From assembly GCF_030160835.1 (NCBI RefSeq), contig NZ_BSPC01000031.1, positions 1-44,773 on the forward strand: DNA of 44,773 nucleotides, written 5' to 3'. The notes under the pieces are model-generated. The model saw only the letters and a list, made by a program, of their open reading frames with translations, did not search any database and was not told where the DNA came from. Positions 7,815 to 17,571 of the stretch are shown here, in pieces. This DNA comes from Labrys miyagiensis (lineage in GTDB: Bacteria; Pseudomonadota; Alphaproteobacteria; Rhizobiales; Labraceae). The first letter of the stretch is position 1, and every line of letters begins with the position of its first letter. The position numbers were made by a program, and so were the translations under genes.

Positions 7815-8971
7815 CCAAAGGCCCTAATTATCGACCGATGTGAGCCCAATCGCGGGTTCCGATTGAAGTAATTACATTGGGTAATGCCGTGAGCTTATTC
7901 CAGGCGTCGCATGCAGCGTCGATAATGTCCTCATAGGTCTCGAAGACTCGATTGGAGAGTCAGTTTGTTCTGAGGTACTGCCAGACATTCTCGACGGGGT
8001 TCAACTCCGGGGAGCGGGAAGGCAACAAGATCAGAGTGATATTGGCAGGGAGCGTTAGCTTGTCCGTTGTATGCCATCCCGCTCGGTCGAGGATGAGGGC
8101 GGCATGGGCGCCCTTGGCGACCATGCAACTGATCTCGTCGAGGTGCTCCTGCATGGCTGGCGTGTCGGCATAGGGCATGGCCAGGCCGGCGCCGACACCA
8201 CGAGCCGGGCAGACGGCACCAAACAGATAGGCACTCTGATAACGCTGATCCGCCGGCTGGCATGGCCTGGTACCGCAGCGCGCCCATTGGCGCACAAGTC
8301 CGTTCTTCTGGCCGATCCGCGCCTCGTCCTGGAACCAGATCTCGATCGGTTTGTACTTGGGAAGATGCGCCAGATTCGCGTTCAGCGTGGCCTCGAAGTT
8401 TTTTTAAACGCCGCGATCGTTTCGGCCTTCTGGCCGGGGTGACGCGGACGGGCGCTGATATGGGAAAAGCCGATCTGCTTGAGGATCTTGCCTATCGTGC
8501 GCTCATGATAACTGATGCCAAAACGTTCCTCGATCACACGCTTCAAATCGACCCGGCGCCAGCGTACTACGCCATCCTTGGCCCGATCTGGTCCCGTCTC
8601 CACGATATCAGCCAGTTCCGACAACTGCTCAGCACTCAGACGGCACGAGGGGCCCTTGTACCAATGGTCCTGGAGGCCATCCGGACCGTGCTCGTTGAAT
8701 TGGTGAACCCAGTCGCGCAGCGTTTGCCGGTCCATGCCGCCAATCCGCGCCGCCTCCTCGCGGCTGCGTCCTTCCAACACGGCTGCCAGCGACAGTAGTC
8801 GGCGGCTCTGATTGGCATGCTTGCCACTGGCCGCAAGCCGCCGGAGCTCAGCCGGCGTGTAATCCGATCGTAGCTTCACTGCTGAGGGCATGGCGTAGGA
8901 CCTCCCAACGCCATGGAATCAGATCATCATGATTTGCGGAATCCCCCTGAGTCAGAAATCGAGGCCTTTGG
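7815..8971 (-). mobile_element. IS630-family insertion sequence (decayed)
   Basis: About 1157 bp. The ends are the matching inverted repeats CCAAAGGCC (7815-7823) and GGCCTTTGG (8963-8971), each bordered by TA (7813-7814 and 8972-8973). IS630 elements insert at TA and duplicate it, and 1.1-1.2 kb is the normal length. The transposase frame on the minus strand carries a frameshift site and a premature TGA. Confidence 0.82.
7828..8891 (-). pseudogene. IS630-family transposase, two frames plus a premature stop
   Basis: The first frame (8891-8382) gives 169 residues with a helix-turn-helix domain (EEAARIGGMDRQTLRDWV). It ends just after an A7 run on the minus strand (8405-8399). A -1 slip there continues into the DDE domain: FQDEARIG, then LILDRAGWH, then SPELNPVENVW. 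Many IS630 elements use programmed frameshifting at such a run, so the two-frame structure alone is probably normal. A TGA at 7962-7960, where relatives have Trp before LSNRVFE, then cuts off the last 44 codons, which remain in frame to a TAA at 7828. The enzyme is probably inactive. Confidence 0.82.
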
Positions 8972-9225
8972 TATTATTCGCGATAGCGATCAAGGTGCGA
9001 TGAGAGGTTGGGGTCGCCACGAAGCGCCGCCGACCATCAAAGCCGAACAGCGCCAAAGCCGTCTCTGCGGGTCCCACGGAACGTGGCCGTATCTGGAATC
9101 CTCACAAACGTCGCCTCGGCCGAGCCAAGGCAACCCTCCCCTGCCCCATCGCTTTCACCTGGTCAAAAGGAAGGGGGCGCCGAAGCGCCCCGAGTTTCAC
9201 AGAGGATATCAACTGAGGCTAAACC

Positions 9226-9743
9226 CTAGGCAGCGTAGGCAAGTTCCAACTGCTTGGCGAGCGGCGAGCTGATGAGCTCGTAGATCGGGCACTTGCCCGA
9301 CCTGATGGCTTTGACGACATCCTCTGCATCGGCGAGGAGCTCTGGGTCGGCGCGACCGTGTGGGAGACCCGGACTTTCTTCGCTGCAAAGTCGAGGCCCC
9401 CAGCATAATGGAGGCTGACCGCACCCTTGGCGGTCTCGAAGGTGAACGCCACACCCGCCTTCTCGAAGGCGACGCGAGTATCGAACTGGCAATCACGCGG
9501 GTCTGGATGGCGGAAGCAGCCTCGCGGCTGTTGCCTTCGAGCACGTCTTCCAAGGCCAGCGCCTCATCCATTTGCTCGTCGACCCGGCCGGTGTCTGGTC
9601 AACCTGGACCTCGCCTTGGGCACCTGATCCACATAGGCACCGAGCACCGCCACGGGAGCTTCGATGTCGCTCTCGGTAGGCACCGTCTCCACAACCAGGT
9701 CGGCGTTGCGGATGAGGTTGAGGATGTCGTCGCCGAGGCTCAT
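9226..9743 (-). pseudogene. multiply frameshifted gene of unknown family
   Basis: Four pieces in different frames read as one protein of about 172 residues. It starts MSLGDDILNLIRNADLVVET, continues through RVDEQMDEALALEDVLEG and FEKAGVAFTFETAKGAV, and ends with GKCPIYELISSPLAKQLELAY and a TAG at 9226. Each piece has natural codon choice and adjoining ends, which argues for a decayed gene and not chance. I do not recognise the family. At least three or four indels are needed to restore it. It lies beside IS630, so decay after a transposition event is likely. Confidence 0.5.
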
Positions 9744-9821
9744 GAGGCGGGCTCATGAAGATGAGACGGGATAGCTGCATAACACAACGGCACTAGAGCC
9801 CGAAGAACATGATTAAAATCT

Positions 9822-10184
9822 CTAGGAGATCCGCATTTTGCTGGAACCGACGATTTTCTCGACACTAATTCTGAGTGCCTTTGCCAGCTTCAGGTATGTC
9901 ACAAGAGGTGCTTCTAGGCTGCCTGCCTCAATGCTTCTAACCTGAGGTACTGGAACTTGCGCCTTTTCCGCCAGCTCTTCAATGCTCAAGCCTTCCAATT
10001 CCCGCCAGGTCGCGAGCGCGGCCATCGTGGTATTGTGCGTCCCGGCGTCGATGGCTTTTTCGGTATTGGGAGGGTGTCCCTTCAAGGCCCGTTGCGTGTC
10101 GGCGCGGCGCCGATAGTACGGGCTGCACGTCACCGTCAAATCGCGTTTATCTGGATCCGCTGACTTAAAGTGTTTATCTTTCAT
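9822..10184 (-). CDS. XRE-type helix-turn-helix regulator
   Basis: 120 residues. The first 55 are polar and of unknown role. Residues about 57-112 form a Cro/C1-type domain: WRELEGLSIEELAEKAQV (helices 1-2), VPQVRSIEAGS (recognition helix) and a YLKLAKALRISVEKIVG end. It should bind DNA as a dimer. No toxin partner is seen; the next recognisable minus-strand sequence is the decayed gene at 9226. The Shine-Dalgarno is weak. It lies downstream of groEL on the same strand, separated by a hairpin, so a separate promoter is likely. Confidence 0.7.
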   Translation of the reverse strand: MKDKHFKSADPDKRDLTVTCSPYYRRRADTQRALKGHPPNTEKAIDAGTHNTTMAALATWRELEGLSIEELAEKAQVPVPQVRSIEAGSLEAPLVTYLKLAKALRISVEKIVGSSKMRIS

Positions 10185-10359
10185 GCCAACCTACCCGCGG
10201 CCGTTCTTGCCGCAATAGCTCTCCTTATTTGAAGTTATTTAAAGATCCCGTTGAAGTGTCACGTCTTTCGGGGAAAGGGCTCTAAGTTGCAAAAACTTTC
10301 GCACCAATCCAACTTTATTTCCGGGCGCGTAACACCTCAACGGAGCACGCCGAGGTTAC

Positions 10360-10386
10360 ATGCCATTCCCTAAATGGGAGTGGCAT
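10360..10386 (-). terminator. hairpin after groEL
   Basis: An 11-bp stem ATGCCACTCCC / GGGAATGGCAT (one wobble) with a 5-nt loop lies 12 nt beyond the groEL stop on the minus strand. No T-tract follows. Confidence 0.5.
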
Positions 10387-10398
10387 TCTGCTTGTCGA

Positions 10399-12394
<1,996 letters not shown>

Positions 12395-12496
12395 ATCGCT
12401 CTCCATCAGGGACAAACAATGTTGAGATGCTCCTCCGCTCCGATCCGGCGACCGGAACAGGGCGCGCAACCCCATGCGGGCATCACGCGCAAAATC

Positions 12497-12525
12497 ACGT
12501 GGTTGAAGGCATTTTCGATTTCAAG
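12497..12525 (-). promoter_or_regulatory. possible sigma-32 (RpoH) promoter of groESL
   Basis: On the minus strand CTTGAA (12525-12520) and CCACGT (12502-12497) are separated by 17 nt, resembling the alphaproteobacterial RpoH consensus. The leader would be about 95 nt. The site is downstream of the CIRCE element, so a second promoter overlapping CIRCE would be needed for HrcA control. Confidence 0.4.
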
Positions 12526-12542
12526 ACGCCTGCCAAAAATTT

Positions 12543-12569
12543 TTAGCAGTCTGTCGCGACGAGTGCTAA
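12543..12569 (-). promoter_or_regulatory. CIRCE operator (HrcA binding site) of groESL
   Basis: The sequence TTAGCAGTC-N9-GAGTGCTAA matches the CIRCE consensus TTAGCACTC-N9-GAGTGCTAA at 17 of 18 conserved positions, with the exact 9-nt spacer. CIRCE is the inverted repeat bound by the repressor HrcA, found mainly before groESL and dnaK operons. It lies about 150 nt before groES. A TATA-like -10 (AATATA, just upstream on the minus strand) would place the operator at the transcription start. Confidence 0.92.
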
Positions 12570-12676
12570 GACTTTGATTGCGTGGATATATTGGACGTGT
12601 CCCCGTGTTTATCAGGCCAATAAGCGGGCTAGGGCCGGGACTCGATCGATGAATGTATGATTGGCCTGCAAGACCC

Positions 12677-12704
12677 CTTGAAATGCCGCCAGCGTCGACT
12701 AAAT
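12677..12704 (+). promoter_or_regulatory. sigma-32 promoter of the first hsp20 gene
   Basis: CTTGAA (12677-12682), 16-nt spacer, CTAAAT (12699-12704). The same arrangement precedes two other hsp20 genes in this window (15439-15466 and, on the minus strand, 30569-30542), with the -10 written CnAnnT. Conservation of position across three paralogues supports an RpoH promoter. Confidence 0.75.
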
Positions 12705-12729
12705 CGTAATCGCCGGTCGCCCTGTGGGA

Positions 12730-12810
12730 TCGGCATTTCTCCCCGGACGGTGCTTTGTCCGGGGAAAGACCTAACTTGTATCCATGTTGCTTCACAAGGA
12801 GGATGTGGCT
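12730..12810 (+). promoter_or_regulatory. ROSE-like RNA thermometer leader
   Basis: The 5' leader holds a perfect stem CCCCGGAC / GTCCGGGG (12741-12748 with 12757-12764). It is followed by CATGTTGCTT (12783-12792) facing the Shine-Dalgarno AAGGAGGAT just before the ATG. In ROSE elements a UUGCU segment pairs imperfectly with the Shine-Dalgarno and melts on heat shock. The TTGCTT / AAGGAG pair, small loop and position fit. Two other hsp20 leaders here share the same block. Confidence 0.72.
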
Positions 12811-13287
12811 ATGAGAACCACTCTCGACTTTGCTCCGTTTTTCCGGTCGAGCATCGGCTTTGATCGGATGCTGAACGCGCTCGAGGCCACGAGCCGTCTT
12901 GAGACGGCCGACAATTGGCCCCCCTACGACATAACCAAAACCGGCGAGGACGACTACCGCATCACCATGGCGGTCGCAGGTTTCTCGCATGACGAACTGG
13001 GCATCACCCAGGAGCGCAACGTCATGGTCGTGTCGGGTCAGAAGACTGGGGAGGACCAAGCTCAGTACCTGCATCGCGGCATTGCCGGGCGCACCTTCGC
13101 GCAGCGTTTCGAGCTCGCCGATCATATTAAGGTTGGCGGCGCAAACCTCGACAAAGGCCTGCTGACGATCGATCTGAAGCGCGAGGTTCCCGAAGAGATG
13201 AAACCGCGTCGCATTGAGATCGCGGCCGACAATGCTTCGACGACGGCCGGAACCAGCCAGGCCGAAACCGGGAAGCAAGCAGCCTGA
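12811..13287 (+). CDS. Hsp20 small heat-shock protein, IbpA type
   Basis: 158 residues. The start MRTTLDFAPFFRSSIGFDRM is typical of rhizobial IbpA-type proteins and follows AAGGAGG. The alpha-crystallin domain spans about 35-135: PPYDITKTGEDDYRITMAVAGF at its start (core YDITKTGEDDYRITMAVAGF) and GLLTIDLKREVPEEMKPRRI near its end. The Ala/Thr-rich tail is variable. It is an ATP-independent holdase that binds unfolding proteins and passes them to refolding chaperones. It is divergent from groESL, sharing the 415-nt region with CIRCE, an RpoH-like promoter and a ROSE-like leader, so it should be strongly heat-induced. Confidence 0.92.
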   Translation: MRTTLDFAPFFRSSIGFDRMLNALEATSRLETADNWPPYDITKTGEDDYRITMAVAGFSHDELGITQERNVMVVSGQKTGEDQAQYLHRGIAGRTFAQRFELADHIKVGGANLDKGLLTIDLKREVPEEMKPRRIEIAADNASTTAGTSQAETGKQAA

Positions 13288-13381
13288 GGCTGTTCTTCAC
13301 GGCCGCTCAGGTAAGGCGCCAGACGAAGATGTCCGGCGCGGCGGAGAAACTTTTGTCAACTGAGTAAATACAAGGAGACAG

Positions 13382-13894
13382 ATGATGAGTGTACGTGATC
13401 TGATTCCATGGGGCCGCAACAACGGCGATCAGCTTCCAACCCTTTTCCGCAATGGGGAGCGGGACCCGTTCCTGTCGCTACATCGGGAGGTAAACAGGCT
13501 GTTCGATGATGTTTTCCGCGGCTTTGACACCAAGCTACCGGCCTTTGGCAGGATTGCCTCTGCCGGAGCTGGCTGGCCGAGCGTCGAGATCTCGGACAAC
13601 GACAAGGAGATCAAGGTCTCGGCCGAGGTGCCGGGTCTGGCGGAAAAGGATGTCGAAGTATTGCTGAGCGAGGGCGTGCTGACTTTGAAGGGCGAGAAGC
13701 GCTCAGAAACCGAGGACAAAGAACGACAATTCTCCGAGCGATTCTACGGTCAGTTCGAGCGGCGCATCCCTGTCGGGCTTGAGGTCGAGGCAGACAAGGT
13801 CAGTGCACGGTTCAAAAACGGCGTGCTGACCGTCACGCTACCCAAGACCGCGAAGGCGCAAGCTCAAATCAAACGGATTGAGGTAAAAAGCTGA
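13382..13894 (+). CDS. Hsp20 small heat-shock protein, second class
   Basis: 170 residues, beginning MMSVRDLIPWGRNN. Two adjacent ATGs are possible; the second (13385) has the better spacing to AAGGAG. It belongs to the larger HspA/HspC-like class: the N-terminus has LHREVNRLFDDVFRGFD, and the alpha-crystallin domain at about 60-165 includes VEISDNDKEIKVSAEVPGL and FKNGVLTVTLPK. It differs clearly from the three IbpA-type copies and lacks their leader. It starts 94 nt after the preceding hsp20 on the same strand, with no clear promoter between, so cotranscription is likely. Confidence 0.92.
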   Translation: MMSVRDLIPWGRNNGDQLPTLFRNGERDPFLSLHREVNRLFDDVFRGFDTKLPAFGRIASAGAGWPSVEISDNDKEIKVSAEVPGLAEKDVEVLLSEGVLTLKGEKRSETEDKERQFSERFYGQFERRIPVGLEVEADKVSARFKNGVLTVTLPKTAKAQAQIKRIEVKS

Positions 13895-13898
13895 GTGG

Positions 13899-13937
13899 TG
13901 CAGGGGCGGTGGCATGGGCGTGTCCGCCGCCCCTGCA
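13899..13937 (+). terminator. hairpin terminator after the hsp20 pair
   Basis: A 14-bp stem TGCAGGGGCGGTGG / CCGCCGCCCCTGCA with one U-G wobble and an 11-nt loop begins 4 nt after the stop codon. It is followed by an A-rich stretch, not a T-tract. Confidence 0.65.
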
Positions 13938-13992
13938 AATAAAACAGGAAAGAGCCTACTTGCTCTTGATTTAGCTTGGTTCAAATCTGGCA

Positions 13993-14439
13993 ATGAGCAA
14001 AGCGTCATTTGAACAGCCCGTCGTCTTCATGCTTCGCCCGAACTTGCTGCAGCGGGTCGGTAATATTGCTGAGGCCTCCTATTTTCTCTTGCATTGCTGG
14101 CCGCAAGAAAGAGGTCCGGCTTACCTGGCCGCACGCGACGCATGTTATCTCGCTGCCCTCGGTCAGATGAGTGCCGATGACTGCCGCCGTGCTTTCGCCA
14201 GGGCCCTACCTGAAGCAGGAATGCCGAGCCTCGACGAATTCGGTAACAGCAATTGCGCCTGTGCGGATGGAGACAGACCAGAGCCGGAAAGTGGATATGT
14301 CTGGTTTCCGGCCGACACAAAGGCCAGCGCGGTTCCGGCACGCCGCGAAGAGCTTTCAAGCAATCTAACTATGTCGGAAGTGGGGAAAGCCCTTCGTCGC
14401 ATGCGCGAGCGGCACGGTGGAAACCCGCCGTCACTGTGA
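13993..14439 (+). CDS. DUF982 domain protein
   Basis: 148 residues. The first 80 match the DUF982 pattern: VVFMLRPNLLQRVGNIAEAS, LLHCWPQERGPAYLAARDAC and SADDCRRAFARALPEAGMP. DUF982 is a short domain of unknown function nearly confined to Hyphomicrobiales, often in many copies and on plasmids or islands. The C-terminal 65 residues are extra and low in recognisable structure. No convincing Shine-Dalgarno was seen. A second, broken DUF982 gene lies at 16544. Confidence 0.75.
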   Translation: MSKASFEQPVVFMLRPNLLQRVGNIAEASYFLLHCWPQERGPAYLAARDACYLAALGQMSADDCRRAFARALPEAGMPSLDEFGNSNCACADGDRPEPESGYVWFPADTKASAVPARREELSSNLTMSEVGKALRRMRERHGGNPPSL

Positions 14440-14606
14440 AATTCGAGAGGTGATGCCTATAAGGCTCGATGCTTTGTAGCAAAAAAGCTGAATGGAATCC
14501 TGGGCTCGGGAGGGAGCATCCTGAGCGAAGCGAGAAGGAGCATGTTAGGCGGCGAACCTTCGGTCGCAAGCCTTTTTCTAAGATAGCACTGACGAAGGAG
14601 GATGAA

Positions 14607-14837
14607 ATGGTGAACATTGGCGATGTCGTTCGCGTCAAATCTGACGCAGTTTCATCACTTTCAGAGAGGGTTGACGCCGAAACAACTTTCGAAGTGATCG
14701 CCCTGCATTTCGGTCCTGGCAACGATCCGGAGGGGAACGTGGATTTGAGGCGCCCGGACGGCAAAATAGAACCGTGGTTTCCGGCTTCACGGCTCGAAAG
14801 GGCTTCTGCGCGTCAAAGCAATCGGCGGCAACGCTAA
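14607..14837 (+). CDS. small protein of unknown function
   Basis: 76 residues. The start MVNIGDVVRVKSDAVSS is fixed by AAGGAGG 6 nt upstream; the same frame is open further upstream but without a start signal. Its pattern of short beta strands (GDVVRVKSD, TTFEVIALHFG, GNVDLRRPDG, EPWFPASRL) suggests a small SH3-like barrel. The tail is basic (RQSNRRQR). I do not recognise a named family. It sits in the stress block between DUF982 and hsp20 genes. Confidence 0.7.
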   Translation: MVNIGDVVRVKSDAVSSLSERVDAETTFEVIALHFGPGNDPEGNVDLRRPDGKIEPWFPASRLERASARQSNRRQR

Positions 14838-14949
14838 CGCCGGTTTTAAGGTCGGGCAGTATCGGCGAGGCCTTAGCGTTCGCCCTGACTTTTTTGAAGA
14901 AGGGCGTCGCTTTCCATATCGCTAGCCCCTTGGGGAGGGTAAGAGCAAG

Positions 14950-15384
14950 ATGACCGACGTAAGTTCACAGATTGATAGAATGAAACTTGGGGAATTGATC
15001 CAGCGAGTTAAGGAAGGCGAGAAACGTGATCCCAAGTTGGATTGCCAAATTGCAGTCGCCCTTCAGTATATCCCCGACGCGCTTGTTAAATATAGCAATG
15101 TCCGAGCTCATCCAACGTCGACAATAACCATGCTGTACAATGCCCCCGGGAAGGGGGAGACACCTGTTTTTATTCCAATGCTAACGTCGTCGCTCGATGC
15201 CGTCGAAAAGCTGAGAGCATGGGGCCTCCCGACGTGGAAGGTTGATGGCTTGCAGGCAAAGAATGACCAATACATCGTCCGGGCAACTTCAGAGTCCGGC
15301 GCCAATGTTCAGGCCGCGGCAACCACGGAGGTTCGCGCGAGACTGGCTGCGGTCCTCCAAGCGTTTCAGCGCGCGAATGAGTGA
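14950..15384 (+). CDS. hypothetical protein, weakly like phage ABA-sandwich proteins
   Basis: 144 residues. The order LGELIQRVKEGEKRDPKLDCQIAVAL (core LIQRVKEGEKRDPKLDCQIA), then FIPMLTSSLDAVEKLRAWGLPTWKV, then an Ala-rich helix ATTEVRARLAAVLQAF recalls short phage-derived 'ABA sandwich' proteins common in alphaproteobacteria (an L..R.E.A.GPDRELD start and a YT.SLDAA..L segment). The match is from memory and weak. There is GGGAGGG about 10 nt before the ATG. No phage genes are nearby. Confidence 0.6.
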   Translation: MTDVSSQIDRMKLGELIQRVKEGEKRDPKLDCQIAVALQYIPDALVKYSNVRAHPTSTITMLYNAPGKGETPVFIPMLTSSLDAVEKLRAWGLPTWKVDGLQAKNDQYIVRATSESGANVQAAATTEVRARLAAVLQAFQRANE

Positions 15385-15438
15385 GCGCAGCGCGCCTGCT
15401 GGTGCCGCGTGCGGTGATAAAATTATTTTGCCCCGGCA

Positions 15439-15466
15439 CTTGAAATGGCTGCCATTCCTCCCACCT
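15439..15466 (+). promoter_or_regulatory. sigma-32 promoter of the third hsp20 gene
   Basis: CTTGAA (15439-15444), 16-nt spacer, CCACCT (15461-15466). It lies about 95 nt before the start codon, the same geometry as at the other two IbpA-type genes. Confidence 0.7.
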
Positions 15467-15499
15467 CGTTGCCCGTCGGGTGCCCTTTGGGGCCTGCTG

Positions 15500-15560
15500 C
15501 GGACGTAGGCGGCGTCTGGCGTCCTGCTTGTAACCATGTTGCTTTCACGAGGATGTGGCT
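15500..15560 (+). promoter_or_regulatory. ROSE-like RNA thermometer leader
   Basis: The leader contains GGCGGCGTCTGGCG (15508-15521) and CATGTTGCTTT (15535-15545) followed by CGAGGATGTGGCT and the ATG. The first block is identical to that of the minus-strand hsp20 at 30448 and the second is shared by all three leaders. TTGCTTT can pair with the CGAGGA Shine-Dalgarno region, as in ROSE elements. Confidence 0.7.
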
Positions 15561-16016
15561 ATGAGAACTTACGACTTCACGCCTTTTGCTCGATCGGCAA
15601 TTGGTTTCGATCGCCTGTTCGATCTCCTGAATGCGGGTTCCAAGGAACCGATCGAAGGCCATCCCCCATACGATATTATCCGGACCGGCGAAGACAGCTT
15701 CCGCATCACCCTAGCGGTCGCGGGTTTCAAACCCAACGATTTAACCGTGACCGCACAGCAAAATCTATTGACGGTCACTGGCCGCAATACGGAAGCGAAG
15801 AACGGCCCGGAGTATATTTACCAAGGGATCTCGGTCGCACCCTTCGAGCGCCGCTTCGATCTGGCCGACTATGTCGAGGTCGACCATGCAAAGTTTGAAA
15901 ATGGCTTGCTGCACATCGATCTGGCGCATCGGATCCCTGAGGTCATGAAGCCCCGCCGGGTCGAGATTCGCTCCTCTGCACCTGCCGGTCATGGTAAAGC
16001 GGCCAAGGCAGCTTGA
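15561..16016 (+). CDS. Hsp20 small heat-shock protein, IbpA type
   Basis: 151 residues. The start MRTYDFTPFARSAIGFDRLF is placed at the ATG 8 nt after GAGG; a GTG two codons upstream overlaps the ribosome-binding site. The alpha-crystallin domain (about 35-135) contains YDIIRTGEDSFRITLAVAGF and FENGLLHIDLAHRIPEVMKP. It is the closest relative of the minus-strand copy at 29981-30448: both begin with the same motif and both are followed by a paralogous LLHP protein. Like the other IbpA types it should hold unfolding proteins in the cytoplasm. Confidence 0.92.
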   Translation: MRTYDFTPFARSAIGFDRLFDLLNAGSKEPIEGHPPYDIIRTGEDSFRITLAVAGFKPNDLTVTAQQNLLTVTGRNTEAKNGPEYIYQGISVAPFERRFDLADYVEVDHAKFENGLLHIDLAHRIPEVMKPRRVEIRSSAPAGHGKAAKAA

Positions 16017-16073
16017 ACGCTATGGTTCGAGGGGCGTTACCCCGCCCCCTCCCCGACCACGGAGGATTGTGTC

Positions 16074-16421
16074 ATGGAAAAGCGAGCACCACGAACCGAT
16101 TTTGATTTTTGCCAACTTCTTCATCCCGGATCGGCTTTCGATCATCCCAAGGATGTCGTTGCCGATCCGGATCTGACGCTCAATGAAAAGAGGGCGATCC
16201 TGTCCGCATGGGCTTCGGATGCCTGCGCATTGGAGGCAATTCCAAGTCTTCGAGAGATTCGAAAGGGCCACGTGGTTCCGTTCGATGACATCATGGATGC
16301 ATTGCGCGCCCTCGACAGCGATCAAGCGAACAGTCGGTCACACTACGATCGGACGGCACGTCGCCGCCGTGCGCTGAATGGCCGGCATTCTTCGGATGAG
16401 GGTAGTCGTTCCCCGCAATGA
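16074..16421 (+). CDS. conserved hsp20-linked protein (LLHP family), copy 1
   Basis: 115 residues, starting 57 nt after the hsp20 stop with GGAGG 8 nt before the ATG. The protein has CQLLHPGSAFDHPKDVV, DPDLTLNEKRAILSAWASDA (both near the N-terminus) and FDDIMDALRALD, then a basic tail. A clear paralogue follows the hsp20 gene at 29981. The motif 'LT..EKRAILA.WASDA' occurs in short rhizobial proteins beside small heat-shock genes; their function is unknown to me. Constant pairing suggests a partner or adaptor of the chaperone, but that is inference. Confidence 0.72.
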   Translation: MEKRAPRTDFDFCQLLHPGSAFDHPKDVVADPDLTLNEKRAILSAWASDACALEAIPSLREIRKGHVVPFDDIMDALRALDSDQANSRSHYDRTARRRRALNGRHSSDEGSRSPQ

Positions 16422-16543
16422 GACGCGGGCGTGTTTCACCTTCGAATGAGCCCCGAACGTTGGCAATTTCTGGGCTTTGCTTCGGAAGTCCTGTGCGACT
16501 CCAAGAGGTGGCCAGACGGTGGCAATTGTAATGGACCAGGATC

Positions 16544-16847
16544 ATGGACACTCACCGTTTCGACAAGCCGGTGCGCGTTCTGCAGGATGCGGGGGTAGAC
16601 GATCGAGATTACGGGCATTGTTGAGGCGCTAGAGTTGATGCGTTGCCATTGGCCGGATGACGGGGGCGATATTTATGATCGTGCTTTGGATGCCTGCTGC
16701 AAAGCCATATTGGATCGCGCGAGTGTTGAAGCCGCCAGATGCGCTTTAGTCGACGCTCTGTCGGCTGCAGGGCTTCTGGTCGTTCGTGATTTTGAGCACA
16801 TTCTTCCGGTGCCTGGCTACTTCGGCCCGTCGGGTCACAATCCGTAG
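16544..16847 (+). pseudogene. frameshifted DUF982 gene
   Basis: The frame from 16544 begins MDTHRFDKPVRVLQDAGV, a DUF982-like N-terminus. From about 16595 the homologous sequence continues in another frame: EITGIVEALELMRCHWPDDG, YDRALDACCKAILDRAS and ARCALVDALSAAGLLV, ending at 16847. A one-base insertion or two-base deletion near 16590-16600 explains this. Joined, the two parts form a domain of normal length (about 100 residues). Confidence 0.62.
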
Positions 16848-16953
16848 TCCGGTAGCACATCCACTTGAATGAATCAGAACGAAATTTGGTCCCCCTAGTC
16901 ACTTCGGTAGTAGCTGGTAACAATGAAGCGGCATTGCCTGAAACGCATGAGAG

Positions 16954-17571
16954 ATGGAAATGTCCAGGATCGGTGCTACCCGAATAAAGGCCTTGCTGTG
17001 TATCGCGTTGACAACAGGCGTGATTGCAACCTGTGCGCGGGCTGCGAGCTTCAAGCGGTCTGGCACTATTGCGACCATTAGCGGGGTGATCGAGGATGGA
17101 GATGACTTCAGACTGAACGCGTTGTTGCGTCAGCCAGAAAAGATCAAGCTCATCTACCTGAATAGCCCTGGTGGGAATCTCTATGCGGCGTACAAAATGA
17201 GCGAGTCAATCAGGGCATCCGGACTAGCGACCGCAGTCGACGCTTCTCATGCCATTTGCGCGAGCGCCTGTACGGCTATTTTCGTCGGAGGCGTCCGGCG
17301 CTATTACCTCAACGCCCAATCCATTGTTGACGGAAGCCGCCAAGGCCGTGGACTTGGCTTTCACAGCGCCAGCGATTGGAACGGTGGCGCCCTTCACGCC
17401 AATCAGGAAAAGTCGGATATAGGAAACGGTCTTCTCGCCTATGTGTACCGCGAGATGGGAGCGTCGGAAGCCAACACGTTGACCGGTCGCGCCAACTACA
17501 CGGGCGTCTTTTGGATATCCGGACGCACCGCATTGTCGCTTAACGTCGCCACGAGCTTAGCCGGGCCGTGA
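16954..17571 (+). CDS. exported ClpP-fold protein
   Basis: 205 residues. A signal peptide (about 1-30, ending ATCARA) precedes a domain with ClpP/crotonase-type landmarks: IYLNSPGGNLYAAYKMSESI (near 67-86), CASACTAIFVGG (near 107-118, with the Ser at the ClpP nucleophile position) and GLGFHSA near 133-139. These match a family of predicted periplasmic ClpP-like proteins found in alphaproteobacteria. Proteolytic activity and substrate are unknown. Two ATGs six nt apart are possible starts (16954 or 16960); neither has a strong Shine-Dalgarno. Its place in a stress block fits a role in envelope protein quality control, which is inferred. Confidence 0.72.
   Translation: MEMSRIGATRIKALLCIALTTGVIATCARAASFKRSGTIATISGVIEDGDDFRLNALLRQPEKIKLIYLNSPGGNLYAAYKMSESIRASGLATAVDASHAICASACTAIFVGGVRRYYLNAQSIVDGSRQGRGLGFHSASDWNGGALHANQEKSDIGNGLLAYVYREMGASEANTLTGRANYTGVFWISGRTALSLNVATSLAGP

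Noticed and set aside
12406-13278. 290-codon open frame antisense to hsp20
   Set aside because: It would cover CIRCE, two promoters and the ROSE-like leader; it has no protein-like motifs.
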